Assembly: GCA_910579745.1 (NCBI GenBank)
Contig: CAJTVH010000030.1
Coordinates: forward strand, 906 to 35,352
Source: an uncultured Clostridia bacterium
GTDB lineage: Bacteria; Bacillota; Clostridia; Lachnospirales; CAG-274
Length of the DNA: 34,447 bases
Direction of reading: 5' to 3'
Under the pieces are notes generated by a model that saw only the letters and a list, made by a program, of their open reading frames with translations, was not told the origin of the DNA and searched no databases. Made by a program: the position numbers and the translations under genes. The first letter of the stretch is position 1, and each line of letters starts with the position of its first letter. Of the stretch, positions 14,527 to 23,540 are shown piece after piece.

Positions 14527-16453
14527 ATTTTCCCTCAGTAATTTCTAAAACAAATTTGACTGCCGCTTTTATATAATCAGGAACGATAAAATCATTTGTC
14601 AGGTTTATCTTTTCTAATAACAGCTGTGCAAATAATCCTTTTCCTAAATAACTTGAATCAATTTGTTTCACTACATCAGACGCAACTTTTGACTGATCTA
14701 TATTTTTGTTTTTTTTGTATGCATCTAAATACCCATTTAATTTGTCTCTGACTGAACCATTAGTAGGTAATTCGTCCAAAATTATCTCAATCATCTTTTT
14801 TGCATTATCTTTTTCCAGTGCCAAATCATATTCGAATGTCTTTAAATTGGAAAAAATCCGGCAATTATTCGTCATATTCTTTACTTGTTCTTTTAAAAAC
14901 AATTGTGGATTCTTTCCTTCAACAGCTGTACCTTTCCGAGGAGAATCTTCTTCTGGATCATTATCTGTAATGGCACCACATAAAATCGGAATAAAATCTG
15001 TCTCTTCATATTCATCTTTTTTAAACTTATCTTTCTTCCTAAACAAATTTATTTTTTCTTTATATGCTTCCTTGCTTTCATTATCTTCTTGTTTTGGATA
15101 AATGAGTTCATACCCATCGTAAAGTTTCATAAAATATTGAAAAAATATGCCATTCATATTTATAACCGAAATACCCGCCTCTTCTAAAGATTTCGGCATA
15201 TTATCCAATTTTAAACCGCTCAAATATATTTCTGCCAATTTGGGTATAAGCAAAGCCTCTGCCAATCCTTCTACTAAAATATTTCCTTTTGAAAAGAGCA
15301 ATACTGAACGTGTCGTATCCAGCCACCTATCTATAAATTGTTTTGCCTGTTTATTTTTTATACATCTACTGAGAGAGGTGATTTTTATTCCATTTTTAGT
15401 CATATTAAAACTAATAATATTTTCAATTGGTGCTGCTGAGACTATTGTAGTAGAATGTGTCGTTATTATAATTTGTATGTCATTTTTCTCAGCCTGTTCT
15501 TTTAAATACTTCAATACTTTTATCTGTATTTGCGGGTGCAAATGAGCTTCCAATTCTTCAATTAACAATATTCTCGGAGAACTGTAATTTTCTTTTAATC
15601 CCTCAAATTCTGCCAATATTGTTGCTAAATAAATCAAATTATTATATCCTAGACTATTTTCAAAAAGATTTCTATATATACTTTCTTCTGTAGGTATCAT
15701 TCCAGAAAAAAATACTATACGCAATGCCTCAACAATTCTTTCAAATGTTACATCCCCAAACCGTATCTTTATAGTCTGTGCAAACACTGTACCTAAAGCA
15801 TTCTCCAAACTATTATTAATTAACTCATTTGCTCTTGCAATATCAGGTCTTTTCGCTAATTCCTCATTAAAATCATTAACATCCTTTTCTATATCCATTA
15901 GTTCTCTGGCTTTCCGCTTTTCTTCTAACGTTTTTCGGGACAAGTTAATCAACAATCTTGCCAACCTTGAACCTCGGCTTGATTTTAACTTTTTCTCCGC
16001 ATCCCTCAAAGCTGGAAGATACACACATTGTATATCATTTAACAGCTCCCACTCAAATATGCTATTTGATGCCTCTCCTCCCCATATTGTTCTCTTATAA
16101 TTATTCCTACGATCTTGTTTTTTCGCTATATCAATGTTCAATATAGCATTATAATCGCTGTCTAACCAAGTAATATATTCAACTTTCTTTTCTTCTGATA
16201 AATCCAAAAATCTGCCCTTGATAGAAATATTGTCTGCCCATTCTTTTTTATCTACCGATGAATAAAAATCCTCTTCTGAAATACCATTTCGTGCGTATTC
16301 ATCTTCATTAAGCAACAAACGAATAGCATCTATAACTGTACTTTTGCCACAGCCATTTTCACCGACTAAAACATTCAGTCCCTTTTTCAAATGTAATATC
16401 TGCTTTTCTTTAAACAATCTATATCCTTCAATTTTTATATCTGACAAATACAT
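14516..16453 (-). CDS. gajA: Gabija GajA: OLD-family ATPase-TOPRIM endonuclease
   Basis: 645 aa from the ATG at 16453 (AGGAGA upstream; a longer start at 16486 has none). The N-terminal ABC-type ATPase has Walker A GENGCGKS at 31-38, Walker B RILLIEELEAHLHP near 294-307 and an H-loop TTHST. The C-terminal TOPRIM domain has the glutamate in ILVEGLAEALL (Glu395) and a D-x-D at 497-499 (ITDNDPE), as in OLD nucleases. Known Gabija GajA forms a tetramer that nicks phage DNA when nucleotides are depleted. It is followed directly by the GajB helicase and preceded 29 nt upstream by an Rpn-type nuclease gene. Length and order match Gabija well. Confidence 0.85.
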   Translation of the reverse strand: MYLSDIKIEGYRLFKEKQILHLKKGLNVLVGENGCGKSTVIDAIRLLLNEDEYARNGISEEDFYSSVDKKEWADNISIKGRFLDLSEEKKVEYITWLDSDYNAILNIDIAKKQDRRNNYKRTIWGGEASNSIFEWELLNDIQCVYLPALRDAEKKLKSSRGSRLARLLINLSRKTLEEKRKARELMDIEKDVNDFNEELAKRPDIARANELINNSLENALGTVFAQTIKIRFGDVTFERIVEALRIVFFSGMIPTEESIYRNLFENSLGYNNLIYLATILAEFEGLKENYSSPRILLIEELEAHLHPQIQIKVLKYLKEQAEKNDIQIIITTHSTTIVSAAPIENIISFNMTKNGIKITSLSRCIKNKQAKQFIDRWLDTTRSVLLFSKGNILVEGLAEALLIPKLAEIYLSGLKLDNMPKSLEEAGISVINMNGIFFQYFMKLYDGYELIYPKQEDNESKEAYKEKINLFRKKDKFKKDEYEETDFIPILCGAITDNDPEEDSPRKGTAVEGKNPQLFLKEQVKNMTNNCRIFSNLKTFEYDLALEKDNAKKMIEIILDELPTNGSVRDKLNGYLDAYKKNKNIDQSKVASDVVKQIDSSYLGKGLFAQLLLEKINLTNDFIVPDYIKAAVKFVLEITEGKYGR

Positions 16454-16482
16454 AATATTTCTCCTTGTTCCTTGTGCAACAA

Positions 16483-17322
16483 TCACTTGTCAGCAAGCAT
16501 TTTGGAATATTTAATTTGTTCTTCTTCTGACAATTTAAGAATATTCATAGCTTCTTTATCAGTTACATTTAAACTATCCATTAAATTCAATATTGATTTT
16601 AATGTTGCCTGTTCAACTCCCTCATTCCTTGCGCCTTGAATCAAAGAAGCTTCATCGTGGAGCATTTTTTCACGCATTCTTGCCATTTCACGAATTTTAG
16701 TATCTTCGCTCATATCAAGTAAAACTTTAACAGCCTTTTCCATTACAGGTACTTTAGTTTCAGCAAGCATTTTAAACTCCTCCTCACTGTCCGCATTAAT
16801 AAACTGTATCCACAATTCTTTACGATTATTTGGATTTATATTTTTCCCGACCTTTTTAAGTTCAAAAAAGTGAATACTAAATTTATCAGAGAAAATCTCA
16901 TTACTTCCTTTAATCGCCGCGATAACTTCCGTATGATAGTCCTGCCCTTCAAACATATTGAAATTTAATATATTAACCGCTATAGCCTGTTTTAAGTTTT
17001 CATAAGGCTCACCGCTTTTCAGCTCAGACGTATAAAGTTTTGCCCAGTAAAATAATGTTCTATCCTTATAATCGCTTTCAGAGTTTACTTGTATTTCTAT
17101 ATTTATAAGCCTTGTTTTTAATTTTAAATTCAAATCAAGACGGCAGAACTTGCTTGCCAAGCTCTCAGGCGGAATTTCATGATTGGTAATTATAATTTCC
17201 TCTATATCATCAGCAGGTATTTCAAGTATATCCGCTAAAAATTCTTTCAGCAAATCTCTATTTTCAATAAAAAACTTTTTAAACACGACATCAATTTTAG
17301 CGGAAATTAATTTTTTTGACAC
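16483..17322 (-). CDS. Rpn-family PD-(D/E)XK nuclease (transposase-like)
   Basis: 279 aa, start GTG at 17322 with AGAGG eight bases upstream. The opening ISAKIDVVFKKFF, then CRLDLNLKLKTRLINIEIQV is the PDDEXK_2/Rpn pattern: Asp in LDLN and E-x-Q in INIEIQV. The C-terminal MARMREKMLHDEASLIQGAR followed by NEGVEQATLKSILNLMDSLN is the usual helical tail. Rpn proteins are DNA endonucleases first linked to recombination and later to phage defence. A TTGACA-N17-TAAAAT promoter lies at 17407-17379, so this gene leads a probable three-gene operon with gajA and gajB. Confidence 0.8.
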   Translation of the reverse strand: MSKKLISAKIDVVFKKFFIENRDLLKEFLADILEIPADDIEEIIITNHEIPPESLASKFCRLDLNLKLKTRLINIEIQVNSESDYKDRTLFYWAKLYTSELKSGEPYENLKQAIAVNILNFNMFEGQDYHTEVIAAIKGSNEIFSDKFSIHFFELKKVGKNINPNNRKELWIQFINADSEEEFKMLAETKVPVMEKAVKVLLDMSEDTKIREMARMREKMLHDEASLIQGARNEGVEQATLKSILNLMDSLNVTDKEAMNILKLSEEEQIKYSKMLADK

Positions 17323-17378
17323 CAATAACACCTCTTTTTATTCTTACCTGTCAAAAACAAACTCAATCTTATATGTTT

Positions 17379-17407
17379 ATTTTATTACAATACATCATCT
17401 CTGTCAA
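17379..17407 (-). promoter_or_regulatory. Promoter of the rpn-gajA-gajB operon
   Basis: On the minus strand TTGACA (17407-17402), a 17-bp spacer and TAAAAT (17384-17379), about 60 bp upstream of the rpn start. It is a near-consensus sigma-A promoter with no evident operator, which fits constitutive defence expression. Confidence 0.65.
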
Positions 17408-17531
17408 ATTTTTTATAACACAAATACAATTTATTATAAAAATTTTTAGAGGTAGCAAATAACACTTCATTTACTCCCTCTTTTATCTCTACATTATTTC
17501 ATATAAAAATTAATTATATAAGACAAAATTT

Positions 17532-18802
17532 TTAATATCTTTGGGAATATATTCTTATTATATTTAAATTACCATTTTCTTGTTGGCATATAGCGGTAGA
17601 CTTATATCTCTCACTGTAATTCCCACTCAAAACATAATTATCCCACCTAAAATAAAGTGTATAAATTTGCTTATTTTTATCATATGTACAAGCTTCCAAA
17701 TTTCCAAAACTATGAGATTCAATTACACCCCATTGACTATTTTCCTTAGATTTTATGACCTTCTTTACTTCCTCAAAAACCTCTTCGTCTGTATATAATC
17801 TTGAAGATGATTGACTATGTGTATCAGTGTTTTCCTCTATTTTTTTATCTTTATCTTTATCTTTATTTTTATAATAATCATAATATATAGGATTTAATTC
17901 CTTATATTCAACAATTTCCCCATATTTTTCGTCAAAATTAAACTGATAGGCGCTGTTTTTATAAATTGTCCACTGCCTTCTGCCGTCAATATTTTTTAAA
18001 GCCGCTTCCATATAATTAATGCTTCTTTCATCTGAATTATAAGAATACTCAACAGTAATATAATATCTGCCATTCTTATAATGCTTATAATTCATAATAT
18101 CCACAGTATATTTTTCGTTTTTACAGGAAATTGTATAACCATCGTCATAATAGACATAGCCATCACTGGCTAAAATATAAAAATTACCATTATCATAGTA
18201 TAATGTATCCATATCTATAGAATGATTTGGCTCAATATTATAAATATTCTTTGAAATCCAGTCTATATCATTTCCTTTTAATTTAAAATAACTGTATTTG
18301 TCTTTTTCTTCATTAACATCGTAACGATACAATTTTTTTTGAGGGTCAGCTTTTTTATCTGAATCATCATAAATTTCTTCCGCTGTGTCTTCAAAAAAAT
18401 AATAACTGTCACTTATTAAACAGAGAAAAATATCCTCAAAATTTACGGTTGAACTGTCAAATTCCAAATCCGCAATATAATTTAATCCTTTAAGCATATT
18501 TTCCAAGTCTTTAAAATCACTTTTCTCTGCTTCAAAGTATTCAATCACTTCCTCCTCGAAATTTTCTGTTTCTTCACTTCCTTTTGAAACTTCTTTATTA
18601 TTTTTAATATCTAAAAAAATAAACAATAAAATCAATATAACTGCCGCAATAATAAATATTGATAACCCTATTATTATCTTTTTTTATTTTCAAACTTTTC
18701 TTCAATAACAGTCTCGGAACGATTATCATAATTTTTATTTATTTGACAATCACATATTTCTTTATCTTTTAATTTTTTCCCGCGTTGTTGATAAAAACTC
18801 AT
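17532..18802 (-). pseudogene. Membrane-anchored extracytoplasmic protein, frame broken at A7
   Basis: From the ATG at 18802, 42 codons of cytoplasmic sequence (MSFYQQRGKKLKDKEICDCQ and on) reach NKK at an A7 run (complement of 18679-18685). The zero frame then meets TAA TAA TAG. The -1 frame continues as IIIGLSIFIIAAVILILLFI, a transmembrane helix, and then about 350 acidic, Tyr-rich residues that would face outside. The C-terminal part (LYTDEEVFEEVKKVIKSKE onward) is a separate small fold. I do not recognise the family. One added A, slippage at A7 or a sequencing error would give one protein. It is the last gene of the minus-strand GTPase cluster. Confidence 0.6.
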
Positions 18803-19011
18803 AATAAACTTCACCTTTTCATATAAATTAAGAAATTCTATTTTAACTCAAATAATTTATATTGGAGCCGATAAAATAATAAATAAAGAAATTTAATAAA
18901 TCTAATATATAGCTCATTTTGTAGATTGTTATAATAGCGGCAGACTTACGCCTACCGCCGAACAAAAATAATTAAAGTACTAATATGAGTCAGTGGCAAG
19001 AGTTGATATAT
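18803..19011. other. Intergenic gap, nothing clear
   Basis: AT-rich spacer between the GTPase pair and the membrane-anchored gene. A weak GC stretch around 18930-18960 could fold but lacks a U-run. No gene is seen. Confidence 0.4.
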
Positions 19012-19704
19012 TCATAATAAAATTCTCTTTTTTAAAGGCATATTATCAACAATCAAGTCAAATACAGCTTGTACATTCCATTCGTATTTTGCTGAATAAT
19101 AAACAGGTTTAATAATATCAACTCCTGTAGCTTCTTTAACACGCCGTTTAATAGAATCAGCCTGTTCTTCTAAAAAACTAATTAACCTACTATCCGGTGT
19201 ATATGTATCATAATTCCAATGTCTGCCTTTCATAGCCAAATCAGCCTGATTAATAACAACAAGAATACGGTCTTTCTGAATATTAGGCACAATTACGTCA
19301 TTTAAAAGAGTGTATGTAGTACCCATATCTCGATTTGAACCTTCTATTATAATTAAACACATATCAATAAATCCATAAGCGGAATTCTCAATATTATAGG
19401 TTTTATAGAGAAGGTCTGTCATTTTTTTCTTATGCTGCTGATCTATACTTATTCCATCACCCAATCTGGGAGTATCCCATAATCTGAAAAAATCATTAAG
19501 TGAATAAACGTCTAATTCCATTGTTTCTGGGTCTACTCCATCGCCAACTTTTGCTACTGTTTTTTGAAAAAATGAATTTAATGTAGTTGATTTTCCAGCA
19601 CCTGTAACACCCGTAACCATAACATCTAAAGGTCTTATATTCATTTGTTCTAAATTGCTGTTAATATCATTTTTTCTATAGGTTTTAAAATCTATTTTGT
19701 CCAT
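19012..19704 (-). CDS. YfjP/YeeP-like GTPase, short paralogue with altered G3
   Basis: 230 aa. G1 is GVTGAGKST (residues 32-40) and G4 is INQAD, followed by the family-typical LAMKGRHWNY. The G3 motif reads WDTPRLGDG where the upstream paralogue has WDSPGLGDG, so the usual D-x-x-G glycine is Arg, which may weaken hydrolysis. The protein is essentially just the G domain, without the C-terminal extension of its neighbour. The start overlaps the upstream GTPase gene by 13 nt, so the pair is co-translated and probably forms a heterodimer. Related GTPases are found in prophages such as CP4-57 (YfjP); their function is not settled. Confidence 0.75.
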   Translation of the reverse strand: MDKIDFKTYRKNDINSNLEQMNIRPLDVMVTGVTGAGKSTTLNSFFQKTVAKVGDGVDPETMELDVYSLNDFFRLWDTPRLGDGISIDQQHKKKMTDLLYKTYNIENSAYGFIDMCLIIIEGSNRDMGTTYTLLNDVIVPNIQKDRILVVINQADLAMKGRHWNYDTYTPDSRLISFLEEQADSIKRRVKEATGVDIIKPVYYSAKYEWNVQAVFDLIVDNMPLKKRILL

Positions 19705-21044
19705 TTTTTTTGCTCCTTATAAAGATACTCCATCATCTCAATGTACAAAATTTTACATTTTTCATTTTCCTTTTTTTCAATACATAATAAACATTTTGAA
19801 AGGTATGTATTGTTCAAATAATGATATATCTCTTTACGATTAGGTCGCTTGTTAATTGATTTAACTATTGTGGGAGCAGTTTTATAGTATTTATCAATTA
19901 GCTTCTGACCATCTGGCTGATACTTTAACCAATTATCTCTAAAATTCCTGAATTTTGTTAATTCATAACAATCATCTGGTTTCATATATTCTTCACAAAC
20001 AGCGGTTGTTATGTAACATCCTCCGCTACCTGTTGTAGGTTTAAATATTCTTCCAATTGCTTTGCCAACACCAACAACTGTACCAACAACTGTACCAACA
20101 ACTCCACCAATAGCTCTACCTGCCACTTCTCCTGCTCTTCCAAAGATAGAACCAATATTTTCGCCAATATCCGCTCCCTTTGCAGCACATTCTACAACCG
20201 TTTCACCAAAACTTTCTACAATTCCTTTTCTATAATCTTTTAAGTCATCATTATCTTTCCACATTTCCTCATTACGATTAATATTTTCGACAAATGATAA
20301 TCTCTTTTCTTTAGGTGTAAATTTAATAATATAATACAATAATTTTGAGAGGTTATAAGGTCTGTTTTGTTCCATTCCCTCCTCTTTAAAACCGGCGCTA
20401 TAATAAATAGTTTCAACATTAATTCCTGTACCTTCTTTAATACGTCTTTGAACAGAAATTGCTTTTTCATCTAAAAATTTAACAAGCTGAGGTTCCGGCT
20501 TATTTTCATTATAATTCCAATAACGACCTTTCATTGCCATATCTGCTTGATTAATAGCGACAAGAATTCTTTTATCTTTATCCTCACCCAAATTCGGCGC
20601 AATAACACTGTTAATTAACTCATAAGATGTACCAAGATCCCGCGTACTGCCATCAAGAATAACAAGAACAAGATCAATCAAAAGATTTCCATGTTCATCT
20701 CTTTCATTTAGCTTTTTAATTATATTTTTGGCGTGCCTGTTATCGGCTTCTTTCCCATCACCTAAGCCAGGACTGTCCCAAAGAATAAGATTATCTAATT
20801 CATATTTTTCAATGTCCATTGTTTCAGGATCCACGCCAACACCAACTTTTGCCTTTTCAGCATTAAAAAGAGCGTTAATTGTAGAACTTTTACCACATCC
20901 TGTTGCGCCTGTAATCATAAGATTGATTTTTTGCTCTTTAAGACTTAGAAAATTTTTCATTAGCTTATTTTTTTCAGAATCCGGAATATCCGCATTCATA
21001 ATATCCGCTTCCATAGCGTCTAAGAATCTTTTATTATCTTTCAT
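19692..21044 (-). CDS. YfjP-like GTPase with glycine-rich hydrophobic segment and CFI-box-type C terminus
   Basis: 450 aa. G1 is GATGCGKSS (44-52), G3 WDSPGLGDG and G4 INQADMAMKGRYWNY, making a complete G domain (about 35-255). Next is a glycine-rich amphipathic/hydrophobic region about 290-335 (GRAIGGVVGTVVGTVVGVG), which could insert in membranes. Then comes a conserved CYITTAVCEEYMKPDDCYEL with FRNFRDNWL, the pattern known as CFI-box CTERM. A long basic helix ends the protein. The ribosome site AAGGAGG lies in a 41-bp sequence duplicated at 23516-23556. A membrane-active GTPase paired with a G-domain-only partner resembles dynamin- or IRG-like effectors, but this is inference. Confidence 0.75.
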   Translation of the reverse strand: MKDNKRFLDAMEADIMNADIPDSEKNKLMKNFLSLKEQKINLMITGATGCGKSSTINALFNAEKAKVGVGVDPETMDIEKYELDNLILWDSPGLGDGKEADNRHAKNIIKKLNERDEHGNLLIDLVLVILDGSTRDLGTSYELINSVIAPNLGEDKDKRILVAINQADMAMKGRYWNYNENKPEPQLVKFLDEKAISVQRRIKEGTGINVETIYYSAGFKEEGMEQNRPYNLSKLLYYIIKFTPKEKRLSFVENINRNEEMWKDNDDLKDYRKGIVESFGETVVECAAKGADIGENIGSIFGRAGEVAGRAIGGVVGTVVGTVVGVGKAIGRIFKPTTGSGGCYITTAVCEEYMKPDDCYELTKFRNFRDNWLKYQPDGQKLIDKYYKTAPTIVKSINKRPNRKEIYHYLNNTYLSKCLLCIEKKENEKCKILYIEMMEYLYKEQKKWTK

Positions 21045-21085
21045 ATTTGTCCTCCTTTATAATAGCTAACTCAGCTTCGTATTTA
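21045..21085 (-). repeat. 41-bp duplicated junction, copy 1 (zinc-ribbon gene remnant)
   Basis: Matches 23516-23556 at 39 of 41 positions. On the minus strand it encodes KYEAELAIIKEDK, the tail of the zinc-ribbon protein now at 23496-24521, and contains the AAGGAGG used by the GTPase gene at 21044. It shows the zinc-ribbon gene was once directly upstream of the GTPase. Confidence 0.75.
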
Positions 21086-21128
21086 TAGCGAACCAATAAA
21101 AAAATAAACAGTATCTTTTTCGTTCATA

Positions 21129-21237
21129 TATAGTCAATCAACTTGAAAAATGAACAAGTTCGGTTATCAAAAATCCTTTCCAGCGCATTACTGTCAGTTG
21201 ATGTAAGCTTTCGATTACGCCTGTCTTCTTGACTATA
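21129..21237. mobile_element. 109-bp inverted-repeat remnant, possibly MITE-like
   Basis: TATAGTCAA (21129-21137) and TTGACTATA (21229-21237) face each other, and a small AACTTG/CAAGTT hairpin lies inside the left end. The TA-rich ends recall IS630-type termini. No transposase is present. It is part of the scar between the GTPase and the 410-aa gene. Confidence 0.35.
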
Positions 21238-21291
21238 AAAATTTCCTTTTGTTTATAGTATTCATAAATTTATAAAGCATAAAAACAATAA

Positions 21292-22524
21292 TTAATCCGC
21301 GAAAACATTTATTTTATAATCTGATTCATGACAATCTTTGACATACATACATATTAAGCCAAGTAGAATTCCCAATCCATACTCTGAGCAACTTATGTCA
21401 CTAATTTCAAAATCTTTGTTATCATTAAAATACCAACTTCCACCAACAGATGCCTTATTTAAAGAATATATTGAATTATAATCAATATACTCAACACTTC
21501 GCTTTTTCAAAATAAATATCCGTTTATTAGTTATTAACTCACCAACTTTTCCTGTTTGCGAAAAAATTCCATTGTCTTTATAAACTATAACTTTTTCCCC
21601 TCTTTGCAGATAACTTACTACTCTTGATATAGCTGCTTGAAACAAACTTATGTTAATATCTTCCATAGCCATTTCTTTACGAGATTTTGAAATAACTAAT
21701 AACTCATTAATATACTGATTTTCTTTCCAATTTAAATTAAATTTTAAACATAATGTTTCCCATATATTCATACCTGGCTTATTAAACTTATTTGTATGCA
21801 CGTTAAATAACATAGAAACAAAATTATTTTCACTATTTTTTATATTTTCTAAATTTGCGCCTTTATATAAATTTATTGTCTCTTCAATGTTATTTGCATT
21901 TCCCATTTTGATATATTCGATAAATTTCTCGATAATCTCTTCTTTCATATACTCTAGGGGAATATATTTCTTAATATTTTCAGTCTTTGGCTCATTCCAA
22001 AAGTTATTATATTTCTTTTTTTTACTTTCCTCCTTAAACTCAATAGATCTCAAATATTCATCATCTATATAAGTTTTTTCACTGCCATTGGAGGAATCCT
22101 TCAAATTAATAATTTTTGCATACAAACGAGATCCAATAATAACCCCGATGACAGCAAGAACAACCGAAACAAAAATAGCAGATAATTCAGGAAAATCATT
22201 AATATTATTAAAAATATATGATCTTGTATCAGAATCTTTAAAATATCTAAAATATTCAGATTTATTTTGAAAAATATGTATAATTGAAGTTATGGTTTCC
22301 GTACCTTTATTTATAACTGATATTATATCACCTAAGACAAAACCCACAATAAATCCCCAAAAACTCCCTATAAATCTATTTAATTCCTCAGAGTCTTTCG
22401 AAAGAATTTCTTTTCTTTGCTCTTTTAACGTCTTGTTTTGTAATAAATTTGTTTCTATCTGTTTATATTCCGAGACAATACTTTTTGCTTCAAGTAAAAT
22501 TTCTAACGCTTTCTCTTGTTCCAT
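21292..22524 (-). CDS. Two-TM membrane protein with C-terminal PH-like domain
   Basis: 410 aa, with AGGAGG before the ATG. Residues 1-50 form a charged helix. Transmembrane helices are near 51-71 (FIGSFWGFIVGFVLGDIISV) and 114-138 (LSAIFVSVVLAVIGVIIGSR). A helical cytoplasmic region follows, and a C-terminal domain around 325-400 reads GKVGELITNKRIFILKKRSV then YIDYNSI, the pattern of bacterial PH/YokE-like domains (x-G-x-L-x-T-N-x-R-I). PH-like domains bind membranes or partner proteins. It lies between the Sel1 protein and the GTPase pair in the same orientation. No known system is recognised. Confidence 0.6.
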   Translation of the reverse strand: MEQEKALEILLEAKSIVSEYKQIETNLLQNKTLKEQRKEILSKDSEELNRFIGSFWGFIVGFVLGDIISVINKGTETITSIIHIFQNKSEYFRYFKDSDTRSYIFNNINDFPELSAIFVSVVLAVIGVIIGSRLYAKIINLKDSSNGSEKTYIDDEYLRSIEFKEESKKKKYNNFWNEPKTENIKKYIPLEYMKEEIIEKFIEYIKMGNANNIEETINLYKGANLENIKNSENNFVSMLFNVHTNKFNKPGMNIWETLCLKFNLNWKENQYINELLVISKSRKEMAMEDINISLFQAAISRVVSYLQRGEKVIVYKDNGIFSQTGKVGELITNKRIFILKKRSVEYIDYNSIYSLNKASVGGSWYFNDNKDFEISDISCSEYGLGILLGLICMYVKDCHESDYKINVFAD

Positions 22525-22579
22525 AAATATTCCTCCTAAAATTAATAAAGCTTATGTATTTTTTAATGCGTCATATAAT

Positions 22580-23035
22580 TTAATTTTCCTCTATCAAATA
22601 CAATATATTTTCAAGCTCTTTTACTCGTTCTTTAGCTTCTTCATACCCCAAATCAACTGCTTTTTTATAACAGTTCAAGGCTTTTTCATAATCTATATCT
22701 ACACCATATCCGCCAGTATAGCAAACTCCTAAATTGTTGTATGCGGCTCCGTCTCCTTTTTCCGCCGCAATTTTAAAATATTTAAAAGCTTTATTATAAT
22801 TTATATTAACCCCTTTACCTTTAAGATAAAGTACTCCTAAATTAGTATATGCACCAGCATAATTATCTTCGGCAGATTTTTCATAACATTCTATAGCTTT
22901 TTTATAATTTCCTTGTTTCTCAAAGTTATTTCCTTTATTAAAATCAGCTTCACCAGACTGTGAAAAAAAGCCAAACCATATTAATATTCCTATTACTGTA
23001 ACAACCACCGTACAAAGACTTCTAATTTTTTTCAT
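22580..23035 (-). CDS. Membrane-anchored Sel1/TPR-repeat protein
   Basis: 151 aa. A basic start and one hydrophobic helix (LCTVVVTVIGILIWFGFF, about 7-24) anchor it. There follow about three Sel1-like repeats: KQGNYKKAIECYEKSAEDNY, then AYTNLGVLYLKGKGVNINYN and AYNNLGVCYTGGYGVDIDYE. Sel1 repeats are protein-protein interaction scaffolds, frequent in membrane-associated regulatory complexes. It has GAGGAG before the ATG and is 55 bp upstream of the PH-like membrane protein gene, so it probably tethers or organises that complex. Confidence 0.75.
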   Translation of the reverse strand: MKKIRSLCTVVVTVIGILIWFGFFSQSGEADFNKGNNFEKQGNYKKAIECYEKSAEDNYAGAYTNLGVLYLKGKGVNINYNKAFKYFKIAAEKGDGAAYNNLGVCYTGGYGVDIDYEKALNCYKKAVDLGYEEAKERVKELENILYLIEEN

Positions 23036-23040
23036 TGTAA

Positions 23041-23268
23041 ATTCTCCTCATATAATATATTTATGGCACAAATTTATATCATAAATATATCATTTCTTTT
23101 AAATTATTTCGACGATAAAATTATATTATAAATTTTAGTTAAAGGATTACAGCTTTCTCCCTTGCATCCAAATGCTTAGAAAGCATACTTCCTGCTCTTA
23201 TTTATTGTATAGGCTTACTCAGGTGTTACATATTAAAGCAATAACTCTCAGCAGAGTGTTTTACTTTA
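23041..23268. other. Non-coding scar between Sel1 gene and IS110 fragment
   Basis: No credible gene. Some GC-richer sequence (23140-23265) differs from its surroundings and may be part of the same insertion that left the IS110 piece. I see no further structure I can support. Confidence 0.4.
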
Positions 23269-23540
23269 ATGAATGCTAAATATGCATGTCTTGTATGGAT
23301 TAAAAACCAATCAGGAAACTTTGACGCTGATATAACATCAATATCCAAAGCTGGAAACAGATATTTAAAGTATTACCTTATTAAAGCCGCTAATTCTGTT
23401 AAAAATCACATACCGGCATATAAAGATTTTTATTTGAAGAAACTGAGGTTAAATCTCATCAACATAAAAGAACACTCGCACTCACATCTCGTAAATTAAT
23501 TCGTTTGATTTTTGGATTTGTCCTCCTTTATAATAGCTAA
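23269..23540 (+). pseudogene. IS110-family transposase C-terminal fragment, frameshifted
   Basis: The plus frame reads KYACLVWIKNQSGNFDADIT then SISKAGNRYLKYYLIKAANS and FYLKK, the Transposase_20 region of IS110/IS1111. After a small deletion the next frame gives TEVKSHQHKRTLALTSRKLI then RLIFGF, the normal C terminus. The N-terminal DEDD catalytic part is missing. The fragment runs into the duplicated 41-bp junction and supplies the last codons of the zinc-ribbon gene on the other strand. Confidence 0.75.

Noticed and set aside
14706..15545. Plus-strand ORFs of 131 and 132 codons inside gajA
   Set aside because: Leu/Ser/Phe-rich antisense shadows of gajA without ribosome sites.
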